This document shows positions 1-8,405 of a stretch of 64,000 nucleotides of DNA, piece by piece. A program made the position numbers and the translations under genes. How positions within the stretch are numbered: position 1 is the first letter of the stretch; the number at the start of each line of letters is the position of its first letter. The stretch lies in assembly GCF_000875975.1 (NCBI RefSeq), contig NZ_BAWW01000002.1, positions 124,001 to 188,000 on the forward strand, written 5' to 3'. The DNA comes from Parachlamydia acanthamoebae (lineage in GTDB: Bacteria > Chlamydiota > Chlamydiia > Chlamydiales > Parachlamydiaceae). The notes under the pieces are model-generated. The model was not told the DNA's origin, did not search any database, and saw only the letters and a list, made by a program, of their open reading frames with translations.

Positions 1-2
1 GC

Positions 3-554
3 ATATTGCTTGTTTGTACGGAGCTTTGTTCGTTACATGCGCAAACAGACCTTTCTTCAGATACTCTCTTGGCCAATGCACTATTTGCTGATGGAGCGGC
101 TGCATGTATTGTAGGTGGGGAGGCATCCGAAAATTATCTTTGGGAAATAGTCGAGCGCTCTTCTCTTGTATTGGCTGATTCCGATCATGCCATGTCGTGG
201 GAAGTAGGAAATAGTGGGTATTTTATGAAGCTTTCGTCGAGAGTTCCTGTGTTCATAAAAAAGCACATTGTTGAGTTTGCCAATGGGCTTTTGAAGCAAA
301 ATTGTTCTTTCGAAGAGTGCCACTGGGCCATTCATCCCGGAGGAAAGGCCATTATTCAGGCCATTGAAAAAGAATGTGATCTTCTCCCTGGTCAAACAAC
401 AAGTTCTTGGGAAACTCTTAAGCTTTATGGAAATATGTCTAGCGCTACTTTTTTATTTGTCCTAGAAAAATCTTTGAAAAATCGCCAGAAATGGACCGTT
501 GGGATTGGATTTGGTCCCGGACTTTCTATAGAAGGCCTACTTATGAGATCTTAA
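3..554 (+). CDS. Type III polyketide synthase (chalcone/alkylresorcinol synthase-like), C-terminal part
   Basis: The gene is cut by the left edge of the window; the frame is open from base 3. What remains is the C-terminal thiolase-fold half of a type III polyketide synthase. Visible family marks are CTELCSLH near the start, ALFADGAAA, the catalytic His in HPGGKAII, the catalytic Asn in YGNMSSAT, and the C-terminal GFGPGLSIEG loop. The catalytic Cys would lie just upstream, outside the window. Such enzymes condense acyl-CoA starters with malonyl-CoA to give alkylpyrones or alkylresorcinols. The next gene starts one base after the stop codon, so a methyltransferase and an FAD enzyme are in the same operon. 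That order recalls the Streptomyces srsABC set, which makes methylated and hydroxylated phenolic lipids. The class assignment is firm; the product is an inference. Confidence 0.9.
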   Translation: MLLVCTELCSLHAQTDLSSDTLLANALFADGAAACIVGGEASENYLWEIVERSSLVLADSDHAMSWEVGNSGYFMKLSSRVPVFIKKHIVEFANGLLKQNCSFEECHWAIHPGGKAIIQAIEKECDLLPGQTTSSWETLKLYGNMSSATFLFVLEKSLKNRQKWTVGIGFGPGLSIEGLLMRS

Positions 555-555
555 A

Positions 556-1230
556 ATGTTCTTTTCTAAAAGATCGATGGAACTAGAACTGATTGATTTG
601 GGGCCATCCCATTATTCTTCGGAAGAATATCGAGATTGTTTGGATAAGCTAAACAAGGTCGGGAAATATTTAGGAGGGGACCATGCTAGTTTTTGTGCCA
701 TGCAACAACTATCTTTTTCTCCCGCGTCCATTCTCGATGTTGGCTGTGGAGGTGGGGGTTTTACGCAAAAATTGGGACGTTTTTACAAGGAAGCGACTGT
801 TAGAGGAATTGATATCTCTCATGAGGCTATTATATCTGCACAAGAACATAATAGATGCCCAAATGTTGTCTTTGAATGTCGTAATCTGAGTGAAATACCA
901 ACAAAAAGCTATGATATTGTGATTTCTACGCTTGTTTGTCACCATCTCTCCGATGCAGACTTAATTGCATTTCTTAAAGAATGCTTACGTGTGGCTAAAC
1001 AAAAAGTGATTGTTAACGATCTTCATCGGCATCCTCTTGCTTGGTTGGGATTTTCACTCTTAGCGCCAATCCTTTTTAAAAATCGTTTAATCACTCACGA
1101 TGGATCTCTTTCTGTTAAAAGAGCTTTCAAACGAAAAGATTGGAGATATTATTTACAGGTACTTCAAGTTCAAGGTCATCTTTCATGGTATTGGCCCTTT
1201 CGATGGATTTTGACAATGGATGCACAATGA
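556..1230 (+). CDS. Class I SAM-dependent methyltransferase of the polyketide operon
   Basis: 224 residues. The SAM-binding motif I, ILDVGCGGGGFTQKLG, lies at about residues 56-71. It is followed by GIDIS, the acidic end of strand 2, and by a motif IV-like stretch SYDIVISTLVCHHL. It is a small, soluble Rossmann-fold methyltransferase of the UbiE/COQ5-like type. It begins one base after the polyketide synthase stop and its stop codon overlaps the next start (ATGA), which implies a tightly coupled operon. The likely substrate is the resorcinol, quinol or pyrone made by the upstream synthase, by O- or C-methylation. That role is inferred from context. SrsB of Streptomyces, in the comparable position, is from another methyltransferase family, so this would be an analogous rather than an orthologous enzyme. 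Confidence 0.85.
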   Translation: MFFSKRSMELELIDLGPSHYSSEEYRDCLDKLNKVGKYLGGDHASFCAMQQLSFSPASILDVGCGGGGFTQKLGRFYKEATVRGIDISHEAIISAQEHNRCPNVVFECRNLSEIPTKSYDIVISTLVCHHLSDADLIAFLKECLRVAKQKVIVNDLHRHPLAWLGFSLLAPILFKNRLITHDGSLSVKRAFKRKDWRYYLQVLQVQGHLSWYWPFRWILTMDAQ

Positions 1231-2255
1231 AGAAAATTATTATTGTAGGGGGAGGTGTTGCAGGATTAAGCGCTCTAAATAGACTCATCGATCTTGGGAT
1301 TTCTGCAACATTGATTGAGGCTGGAAGCTATCCCTCCCATAAGATATGTGGTGAATTTTTTTCTCCTGAATGTTTGCCCATTTTAAATAAATGGAATCTT
1401 GCACCAGCTAAAAAAATTGAGTGCGTTTCTTTTGTGACAGATAGGCATACTCTGTCCTTTTCTCTACCTATTCATGCAAGAAGCCAATCTCGCTTTGATT
1501 TTGATCAAAGCCTTGTGAGGAGAGCGGAAGAAAAGGGAGCCAAAATCCTCACGAAGACAAAAGTCAAGGATATTGGAAGGAGCTCCATCGTTTTGGATAG
1601 TGGAGAAGAGCTTTCTTACAGTGATCTGTTGATAAGTTCTGGACGTTTTTTCGGAGCTTCTTCTATTCCTTGCTACATCGGTATCAAGGGGCATATGAAA
1701 GGCATAGAAATAAAGAATGGTTTAGAAATGTATCCATTTTCAGGAGGCTATGCTGGACTTTCTTCCATTGATGACGATTATTCCAATTTCACATGTCTAA
1801 TGTCTATGAATATGCATCGTAAAGAGGATCTCCTTCAGAAGCTTTTTGAAATGGCCCCTCATTTACAACGTCGATTGCAAAATGGACATCTCGCATTTGA
1901 TAACTGGATGACATGTCAAATCCCTGCTTTTGGCATAAAAAAAACACCCCAGTGGGCTAATACTTATTTTATAGGGGATGCAGCCGGGACGATTCCTCCA
2001 GCTTCGGGCTTAGGGCTTTCTATTGCCATTACGTCAGGTTATATGGCTGCCGACTACGCCGCACGCGGCGATAGCTTGGGATTCCAAAATGCCTGGTATA
2101 CTAAATATAAGGAGGTGTTTACTTATGGGCATCTATTACATCGATTATTGACCACTCCTTTAGCATTTCGTTTTGTTGCCTCAATCGCAAGATTATTCCC
2201 CTCATTACCTCTGATTTTATTTGAGAAAACTCGATTTTTAAGCAAAGAAGATTAG
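1227..2255 (+). CDS. FAD-dependent oxidoreductase/monooxygenase (geranylgeranyl-reductase/PHBH-like)
   Basis: 342 residues from the ATG at 1227, which overlaps the preceding stop by four bases. The longer open frame back to 1140 is ignored because it lies inside the methyltransferase. The N-terminus has a dinucleotide-binding fold, IIIVGGGVAGLSALNRL, with the acidic partner in ATLIEAG, then KICGEFFSPEC, typical of the geranylgeranyl reductase-like flavoprotein group. The second FAD motif is GDAAGTIPPASGLGLSIA at about residues 250-267. No signal peptide is seen. In operons with a type III polyketide synthase and a methyltransferase, the flavoprotein hydroxylates or oxidises the phenolic ring, as with SrsC of Streptomyces. 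The same role is inferred here. The gene converges on the downstream glycosyltransferase with only three bases between the stops. Confidence 0.85.
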   Translation: MKKIIIVGGGVAGLSALNRLIDLGISATLIEAGSYPSHKICGEFFSPECLPILNKWNLAPAKKIECVSFVTDRHTLSFSLPIHARSQSRFDFDQSLVRRAEEKGAKILTKTKVKDIGRSSIVLDSGEELSYSDLLISSGRFFGASSIPCYIGIKGHMKGIEIKNGLEMYPFSGGYAGLSSIDDDYSNFTCLMSMNMHRKEDLLQKLFEMAPHLQRRLQNGHLAFDNWMTCQIPAFGIKKTPQWANTYFIGDAAGTIPPASGLGLSIAITSGYMAADYAARGDSLGFQNAWYTKYKEVFTYGHLLHRLLTTPLAFRFVASIARLFPSLPLILFEKTRFLSKED

Positions 2256-2258
2256 ATA

Positions 2259-4286
2259 TTATTTTAATCTTTTTCCTGCTGCACTCTTCAAAAAGTTTTC
2301 CAAACCAATAATTGTAGTTTCATCGCGGTAGACGAGGTGTTTCTGCATTGCAATGCATTTACGCATGTGCGAGCGTTCTTCAGGGTGACGTCCCAGAGAA
2401 ACGGCACGTGCTATATAGTCATCTTCTGACTTAGCGATGCAATCACTCATACCCATCAAAGAGAGAATGGCTGTTGTATGCCGTGAACGCATCAATAAAC
2501 CTGGAAGGGTCACAATTGGCAAGTTATGGGCAAGAGATTCTAGGGATGAATTGCAGCCTGACCAGCCTACACTATCTAGAAATATGTCCATTAAATGTGT
2601 AACATCTTCAAACTCTTTACCATTCAGTTTTGGCAAAAAGACACAATAGTCGTTCGCACGTAGACCAAAACGTGCAAAAGTTTTCTCTAGGCGATTGCGA
2701 AATTGATGTGCGATCATGGGCATACTTTCAACGAAAACAAGTTGTGCATTTGGCACATCGCGCACGATCTTCGCAAATATTTCATCATTGCAAGGATGGT
2801 ATTTAATGGGTACTTGACAGCACCAATAGAGAATGGCTTCTTCACGTAAACCAAAGTCTGTGCGTGAGCGTTTCTCGTAGGTAATGGTGGGCGGATCATA
2901 ATAAATGGACAAATTAGGAAGACGAATAAGTTTTTCCGTATAGTTGTCATCTCCATGAGGAGGTTCCATAAGCACCGAACTAAGGAAATAATCAATTGTT
3001 TGTAGCCCTGAGGTATCAGGATGTCCCCACGACGTACATTGCACGGGAGCTAGTCTCAATGCAGCAAGACGCATAGTCATGGAGTCCATACCAATCTCAG
3101 GAAAGATGAGAATATCGAGCTTATCCTCTTTAATACTGGCACAGTATTCTTTGAGTGTTTTAGGCCCCACTGTGAGGCGTTCCAAGTATGTGCGGGCTTC
3201 CTCTGTAACTTTATCACACTCACCGCTTGTATGGTAGCCAAAGAGTGCAAAATATTTGTGATTGATTTGTTTAATCCAGCCCTGGATATGCGTTTTCCAA
3301 TTCGAATGGAATTTAAAGAAGCCAGAGACAATTCCTACGCGGATACGTTTATCGGAAGAATGCTTGATAAAAGGATGCTCTAGTTCCCATTTAGGAAAAC
3401 GTGCGGCGACGAATTTCGCAATGATGTCTCCGTAAATGGTTTGTAATAGTCGATCATCTTCTCCCTGGTATGCCAGTAAAAATGGTTGACTTAATCCAAC
3501 ACAAAACATGGCTTGTGACAGTTCCTCGGCTGTTGATTCCATGCATAGATCGTGTAGTTCGAGGAGCTCTTGCTCATATCTTGTGCGTACAAGAGTAATT
3601 TCCTCTTCGTTTTCATAAATAAAGGGAAGATGGGCAAAACAGAGAATAAAGCGTGCTGCGATGTGATTTGGATGAATTGTAAGAATGCGTTCGCAAATGG
3701 CTACAACTTCTTCGTTCCGATGAATTTGAAATAAACAAATGCCTAAATTTAGAAGGGCTTCTAAGTGAGAGGGAGCCTGGCTGATTACTTTGCGAAGTAA
3801 CTGCTCGGCGGCATCGAAGTCTTTAAGTCGCAACATCCCTATACCAAGATTATATAATCCCTCAATGTGATCTGGATAAAGTGTAAGTAAATGTTGTAAG
3901 GGGATGAGGCTTTTGTCAATTCTGCCAAGCGATAGAAGGGCAACACCCGAACTAAGTAGCGCTGCAGGGTAATCTGCATTTAAAGCTAAGGCTTTATTGG
4001 CTGTTGTAAGGGCCTCTTCAAATTGTTTCGTTTGAAGAAGAGTCGCTGCCAAGTTCGCATGATGAAGGGGATTGTTAGGATCTAAACGAACAGCCTCGGT
4101 AAAATGCTGAATGGCAATTCCAGGATGATTATTTTGAATGGCAATGAGTCCGAGAAAACTATGTGGTACAGGATTCAATGGGTTTGCCAGAACAATCATT
4201 TCAAAGAGTTCTTTGGCTTTTTCTAACTTTCCAGCTTTGTGAGCTTCTATTGCCAAGGTTAAGATTTGTTGAATATCTGGATACAA
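2259..4286 (-). CDS. TPR protein with SPINDLY/O-GlcNAc transferase-like glycosyltransferase domain (GT41)
   Basis: 675 residues. About six tetratricopeptide repeats fill residues 5-240, with typical motifs such as NPVPHSFLGLIAIQNNHPG and EGLYNLGIGML. From about residue 315 the sequence has the GT41 catalytic pattern: RVGIVSGFFKFHS, LDILIFPEIGMD, then RLAPVQCTSWGHPDTSG and FLDSVGWSGCNSSLESLAHN, the nucleotide-sugar-binding segment. The family puts O-GlcNAc or O-fucose on Ser/Thr of proteins. Bacterial members modify adhesins, flagellin or host proteins. There is no signal peptide, so the protein is cytosolic or is secreted by a non-Sec system. The start is a TTG: an in-frame TAA sits six codons upstream and the next Met is at residue 30, inside the repeats. 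The combination is common in amoeba-associated bacteria, but the target here is unknown. Confidence 0.88.
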   Translation of the reverse strand: MYPDIQQILTLAIEAHKAGKLEKAKELFEMIVLANPLNPVPHSFLGLIAIQNNHPGIAIQHFTEAVRLDPNNPLHHANLAATLLQTKQFEEALTTANKALALNADYPAALLSSGVALLSLGRIDKSLIPLQHLLTLYPDHIEGLYNLGIGMLRLKDFDAAEQLLRKVISQAPSHLEALLNLGICLFQIHRNEEVVAICERILTIHPNHIAARFILCFAHLPFIYENEEEITLVRTRYEQELLELHDLCMESTAEELSQAMFCVGLSQPFLLAYQGEDDRLLQTIYGDIIAKFVAARFPKWELEHPFIKHSSDKRIRVGIVSGFFKFHSNWKTHIQGWIKQINHKYFALFGYHTSGECDKVTEEARTYLERLTVGPKTLKEYCASIKEDKLDILIFPEIGMDSMTMRLAALRLAPVQCTSWGHPDTSGLQTIDYFLSSVLMEPPHGDDNYTEKLIRLPNLSIYYDPPTITYEKRSRTDFGLREEAILYWCCQVPIKYHPCNDEIFAKIVRDVPNAQLVFVESMPMIAHQFRNRLEKTFARFGLRANDYCVFLPKLNGKEFEDVTHLMDIFLDSVGWSGCNSSLESLAHNLPIVTLPGLLMRSRHTTAILSLMGMSDCIAKSEDDYIARAVSLGRHPEERSHMRKCIAMQKHLVYRDETTIIGLENFLKSAAGKRLK

Positions 4287-4383
4287 GGAAAACTCGTGAA
4301 ATTAAAGATTTTAAAATAAAAATTCAGCGTAAATCAACCATATAAACTTTTCAAGCCTTAGTCAAATATGTTATTCTTGAATT

Positions 4384-5277
4384 ATGGATGAACAATTAAA
4401 AATTGATGTCACACTTGTGCGCCGTTTGGTGGCCACTCAGTTTCCGCAATGGAAGACCTATTCTATTAGGCCTGTTACACTCAGTGGATGGGATAATAGA
4501 ATCTTTCACTTGGGGGAAAATATGCTTGTGCGTTTACCAAGCGCTGTGAGCTATGCTATGCAGGTGGAAAAGGAGCAGCATTGGTTGCCCAAACTGGCCT
4601 CGTGTCTTCCCCTTCCAATTCCCGTCCCATTAGCACTTGGAGAGCCCACAGATGATTATCCATGGAAGTGGTCCATCTACAATTGGTTTGAAGGCGATAC
4701 CGCTGCATCTGCACATATAACGGATCTTTGTGGCTTTGCTGCTAGCCTTGCTCAATTCCTCCTAGCTTTACAATGTATTGAACAGAAGGGGGGTCCTCTG
4801 GCAGGGCTCCATAGCTTTTATCGAGGAGGATCGCTAGCGATCTACGATGTCGAAACTCGGAAGGCGATCATCTCCTTAAAAGGGAAGATCGATATCAATG
4901 CTGCACTTGATGTGTGGGAGACGGCGCTTGCGACTCGATGGCATCGTCCGCCAGTCTGGGTCCACGGTGATGTGAGTGCAGGAAATTTGTTAGTGAAAAA
5001 TGGGCAATTGAGCGCCGTTATCGATTTTGGACAGCTCTCGGTTGGTGATCCTGCCTGTGATTTGGCAATTGCCTGGACCTTATTTGAAGGTGAAAGTCGT
5101 GAAGCTTTCCGCACAATGCTTCCACTCGATTCCGAAACATGGGCACGCGGTCGTGCTTGGGTTCTATGGAAAGCTTTGATCGTTGCATCCGGCCTCACGC
5201 GCACAAATGCTATCGAAGGCGAGCAATGTTGGCATATCATAGAAGAAGTACTTGAGGATCATAAGCACAAAACGTGA
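4384..5277 (+). CDS. Aminoglycoside phosphotransferase (APH)-family kinase
   Basis: 297 residues with a complete APH/choline-kinase fold. The N-terminal lobe has LSGWDNRIFHLGENMLVRLP, which includes the nucleotide-binding strand and lysine-equivalent position. The hinge region contains YNWFEGD. The catalytic loop is WVHGDVSAGNLLV at about residues 194-206 and the metal-binding motif is VIDFGQLSVGDPACDLA at about residues 213-229. Chromosomal members of this size phosphorylate small hydroxylated substrates, and few are true aminoglycoside resistance enzymes. Nothing nearby hints at the substrate. The gene is divergent from the TPR-glycosyltransferase, with 97 bases between the starts. Confidence 0.88.
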   Translation: MDEQLKIDVTLVRRLVATQFPQWKTYSIRPVTLSGWDNRIFHLGENMLVRLPSAVSYAMQVEKEQHWLPKLASCLPLPIPVPLALGEPTDDYPWKWSIYNWFEGDTAASAHITDLCGFAASLAQFLLALQCIEQKGGPLAGLHSFYRGGSLAIYDVETRKAIISLKGKIDINAALDVWETALATRWHRPPVWVHGDVSAGNLLVKNGQLSAVIDFGQLSVGDPACDLAIAWTLFEGESREAFRTMLPLDSETWARGRAWVLWKALIVASGLTRTNAIEGEQCWHIIEEVLEDHKHKT

Positions 5278-5361
5278 ATATTAGTTTCCCTTTACACTAG
5301 GAAAAATTCGGGAATCTCCTTATGATTTCACGACAGAAGTAAAAGACGTAGGATAAGTCAG

Positions 5362-6303
5362 ATGAAAATTGTTGTGGATAATCAAATCGTAAAATTTTTG
5401 GCTCATGATACCGCCAAAATCGTCAAAGATCCCTTTCTATCCAGTTCGGGCAATTATATCCATTTTGGATGGTCTTCTTTGCTTGAATATCTAGAGCTTG
5501 GATCCATATTTTCAAGTCTTCCTGTATTCGACCAAACTCAACCTGTTTTCAAGGCATGTATTTCGGTTTTGTTCGGCAATGAAGCAAAAGAAATTTTATA
5601 TATGTATGATCGTCTTTTTGCAGAAAATCTGAGTCAAATCCAGGATCTTCCATCAATTAAAGCTGCTTTCCTCCTTCAAAAAATGCAAGAACAGCGTCAA
5701 AAATCTTCTTTTCCAGAAGTGGAGAAATTACTTTTACCAACTTTAGCTTCATATGAAGTTGCATTAAGGGAGAATACTTCTCGCACGATGCGCGATCTAA
5801 TTCTCTATCTCGCATGGGATCGTATGTGTGTATGTATGGCCCATTTGTTTGATCACCAATCTACCGATCCTAATTGCATTCAAGGGATGCAAGTTTTAAA
5901 AGAATGTTTGATCGAATCCTATCAACATATTGCTCAACAAGGGCAGACAGTTCCTGGTATTTATCGGATGATAGAGTCTCTTTTTTTTTACGAAATGCGA
6001 GACGAGAACTTACAGAAGCACACTTCCGCGGAGTGGTCAACATTAAATCATAGCTTTCGAGCTCTGAAAGCACAAGATGCGTTGATGGACTTTTTTTATA
6101 TTGATGACGCTATTATTGCTCGGGAGAACCTGCACACGGAAGAAGAGGCTTTCACGTATTATCTAACCTTGGATTCTGCCGATAAAGTCAATGCTCGGCT
6201 TGCTTTAGCTCAATGTATAATGAATAAATTGAATTCTGAATTTCCTAGCTGGGGCTATGTTTTGAGACCAATAAATCCCGAATTTCTCCATATTGTCTCC
6301 TAA
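5362..6303 (+). CDS. Hypothetical protein, 313 residues
   Basis: I do not recognise this protein. It is soluble, without a signal peptide or membrane segment, and appears mostly alpha-helical, for example LPSIKAAFLLQKMQEQRQKS and EEAFTYYLTLDSADKVNARL. The start ATG follows an AGGA-containing stretch about ten bases upstream. It lies between the APH-family kinase and the metallophosphoesterase in the same direction, with gaps of 84 and about 40 bases, so co-transcription is possible. Its length and codon use look like a real gene. Confidence 0.7.
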   Translation: MKIVVDNQIVKFLAHDTAKIVKDPFLSSSGNYIHFGWSSLLEYLELGSIFSSLPVFDQTQPVFKACISVLFGNEAKEILYMYDRLFAENLSQIQDLPSIKAAFLLQKMQEQRQKSSFPEVEKLLLPTLASYEVALRENTSRTMRDLILYLAWDRMCVCMAHLFDHQSTDPNCIQGMQVLKECLIESYQHIAQQGQTVPGIYRMIESLFFYEMRDENLQKHTSAEWSTLNHSFRALKAQDALMDFFYIDDAIIARENLHTEEEAFTYYLTLDSADKVNARLALAQCIMNKLNSEFPSWGYVLRPINPEFLHIVS

Positions 6304-6343
6304 CTTGCTTTGGCTCTTTAAGGCATCCGCCATTTCATATAAT

Positions 6344-7804
6344 ATGATATCTATGAAGACATTTATCACCGATCAAGAACTCGATGCATGGCTTGCAAGT
6401 CATGATTATTTCGAAGACGGATATATTTTGCGTGTTGATTTCCAACCATTAAAAATCAATGTAGGTTATACTGTAAAAGGGAATTATAAAGCGTATTCTG
6501 AACAGGAGATTGTGGCATTCCAACTCATCCCCGGCAAAATCTTAGAATGGACTTGTCTTCATGAGGATTTTACTCCTTCCCAAAAATATATCATTGATTC
6601 CATTCAACCATTAGCATTCCAAGGAGGCATAGGGTTAAAAGTGCCTGGAATATTGACGCTTTTAACTGACCGCTTGACTATTACTGAACCAGAGATTATT
6701 AAGACAACGTTTCAACCTTGGCTAAGTGATCGTGAAATCTTCGTTTCTTTTGAGATGCATCAAATTCCAAAACCAATTTTTTGGAAACAAAAGCTTGATG
6801 CATTAGGCTATCCAATCATTTTTCGCTATTATGCAGGGCCTGCTATGCATTCAGAGGAACTTCCTTATCCTGATTACACTGGGTATTTCATTCAAATAGC
6901 CGATAGAATAGCTGAATCTTCAGAAGGTATCTTTATTCAACATTTATCAAAGGAAGAAGAGGTTATTTCATTTCATTTTGTAAATATGGATGAAAAGCTA
7001 CAAAACGTGTGGAGTGCCTTAATGAGCATTTTTTCGGACCTTTCTTTTGTTAAAATACAATCAGGCAATTGCGAATTTTCAGGCCTAGAATGGAAAAAAT
7101 TATTGGAGGGTCATCTCACAGAACAAGAAGGCTTAATAATCGATTGTATTTCAGATACACATGGCCAACATGAAAAACTTCAACTTCCAGGTGGTGATAT
7201 TCTCATTCATGCGGGTGATTGCACATCTAATGGTGAACTAGATGAGGCTTTGGAGTTTTTAGATTGGTATAAAGCGCAAAATTATGCGTATCGAATATTG
7301 GTTGCTGGTAATCATGATTTTATTTTCGAATTGATACCAGAGTTGATGGATGAAGAATGTAAAAAACGCAATATTATCCTTTTAAATGACTCAGGATGTG
7401 AAATAGAGGGTATTAAAATATGGGGAAGTCCCGTCCAACCTTGGTTTTGTGATTGGGCATTTAATCGTCAGAGAGGTTCTGATATCAAAAAACATTGGAA
7501 TTTGATCCCAAAAAATACAGAAATTTTGATTACTCACGGTCCTCCCTATAAAGTTCAGGACGAAGTTAAAAGTAAGGATGAATTTACCGCTCACGTTGGT
7601 TGCGAAGACTTATATGAAAAAATTGTTCAAATGAAAATAAAACTCCATATTTTTGGACATGTGCATGAGGGCGCCGGATATGTTGCCCTCGATGGTCGAA
7701 TTTTTGTTAATGCTTCATCTTTAGACAGCATGTACAAGCATAGAGATCCTGGATATATAAGAGTTGTTAAAAAGGAACATGATTATTCTGTATTAACAGC
7801 GTAG
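6344..7804 (+). CDS. Metallophosphoesterase with an unrecognised N-terminal domain
   Basis: 486 residues from the ATG at 6344; 6353 is also possible, since neither has a clear ribosome-binding site and the longer frame to about 6293 overlaps the preceding gene. Residues 1 to about 260 match nothing I know. From about residue 264 there is a full calcineurin-like phosphoesterase domain: DCISDTHGQH, ILIHAGDCTS, VAGNHDF, ITHGPPY and a final IFGHVHEG. All the usual metal ligands (D, H, D, N, H, H, H) are therefore present. This compact subgroup resembles the MPP239/YfcE-like phosphodiesterases. The N-terminal half looks like a separate fused domain. The substrate could be a nucleotide, a phosphoprotein or a phospholipid. 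Confidence 0.82.
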   Translation: MISMKTFITDQELDAWLASHDYFEDGYILRVDFQPLKINVGYTVKGNYKAYSEQEIVAFQLIPGKILEWTCLHEDFTPSQKYIIDSIQPLAFQGGIGLKVPGILTLLTDRLTITEPEIIKTTFQPWLSDREIFVSFEMHQIPKPIFWKQKLDALGYPIIFRYYAGPAMHSEELPYPDYTGYFIQIADRIAESSEGIFIQHLSKEEEVISFHFVNMDEKLQNVWSALMSIFSDLSFVKIQSGNCEFSGLEWKKLLEGHLTEQEGLIIDCISDTHGQHEKLQLPGGDILIHAGDCTSNGELDEALEFLDWYKAQNYAYRILVAGNHDFIFELIPELMDEECKKRNIILLNDSGCEIEGIKIWGSPVQPWFCDWAFNRQRGSDIKKHWNLIPKNTEILITHGPPYKVQDEVKSKDEFTAHVGCEDLYEKIVQMKIKLHIFGHVHEGAGYVALDGRIFVNASSLDSMYKHRDPGYIRVVKKEHDYSVLTA

Positions 7805-7824
7805 CTAATGAAATTCTTTAGAAC

Positions 7825-8253
7825 TTAAAAAGAACTGAATGGATAATCCACCTTCAACTCGCAACGGGCTCTGTTGATTGCTAAGCACAGCTTACTACCT
7901 ATGAAGTCTGCTAATGCACCCACTTCATCAACTTTCGCAAAGCGTTGAATCAGTGAGCCAGGTCTAATGGTCTTAAAAAAAGTCATCTTCAATTTGCTTT
8001 TGAGTGATATTGCAACATCGGCTACAAGTTCTTCTGTTCCCTCAAAGTTTGTAAGACCAGGTATGGAATTGACAGTAACGCCTGTGCCTTTAGTCATTCC
8101 TAATGAATCATTTAGGTTGGAATGCTTACACTTGATTCGTTCCAGATAAAAATAATGCGACCTCAATTTTGACTTAATAAATTCCGAGGTTATTCGTGAG
8201 AATGAATCAAAAGGTACAGCGAACAACTTTCCTTCTATCAGCTGAATGTCCAC
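7825..8253 (-). pseudogene. Decayed short-chain dehydrogenase/reductase (C-terminal remnant)
   Basis: The 142-codon frame keeps clear SDR landmarks: GTGVTVNSIPG, matching the strand after the catalytic helix (usually TGVTVNSVxPGPT), then EGTEELVADVA, FFKTIRPGSLIQRFAKVDEV and a weak end resembling the usual NGxxLRVDGG. The N-terminal Rossmann region with TGxxxGIG and the YxxxK active site are gone. The Met-Thr-Lys that normally sits in the active-site helix runs directly into the TKGTGV stretch, which suggests a deletion between two similar TK codon tracts. Residues before that have no SDR similarity. The apparent start is a GTG without a Shine-Dalgarno sequence. It is almost certainly non-functional. 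Confidence 0.72.
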
Positions 8254-8332
8254 TGGTTTAGACTATATCACCTCGTGAGCTATACCCAAATACCGGATGT
8301 TGAGCTTGATCACTCATGCCACTTTACCTTTC

Positions 8333-8361
8333 TTGGCAAAGTATGCTACATTCGCTAATAA
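8333..8361 (+). promoter_or_regulatory. Sigma-70-type promoter for the P450 gene
   Basis: TTGGCA (8333-8338), a 17-base spacer, then TAATAA (8356-8361). The start codon of the P450-like gene is 45 bases further on. Confidence 0.5.
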
Positions 8362-8405
8362 TGAAAATTTGACTTTCAGTTATACACAACGCAACATGAT
8401 ATCCC

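Noticed and set aside
6338-6343. TATAAT just before the metallophosphoesterase start taken as a -10 box
   Set aside because: No -35 element at 16-18 bases, and transcription would begin inside the ORF.
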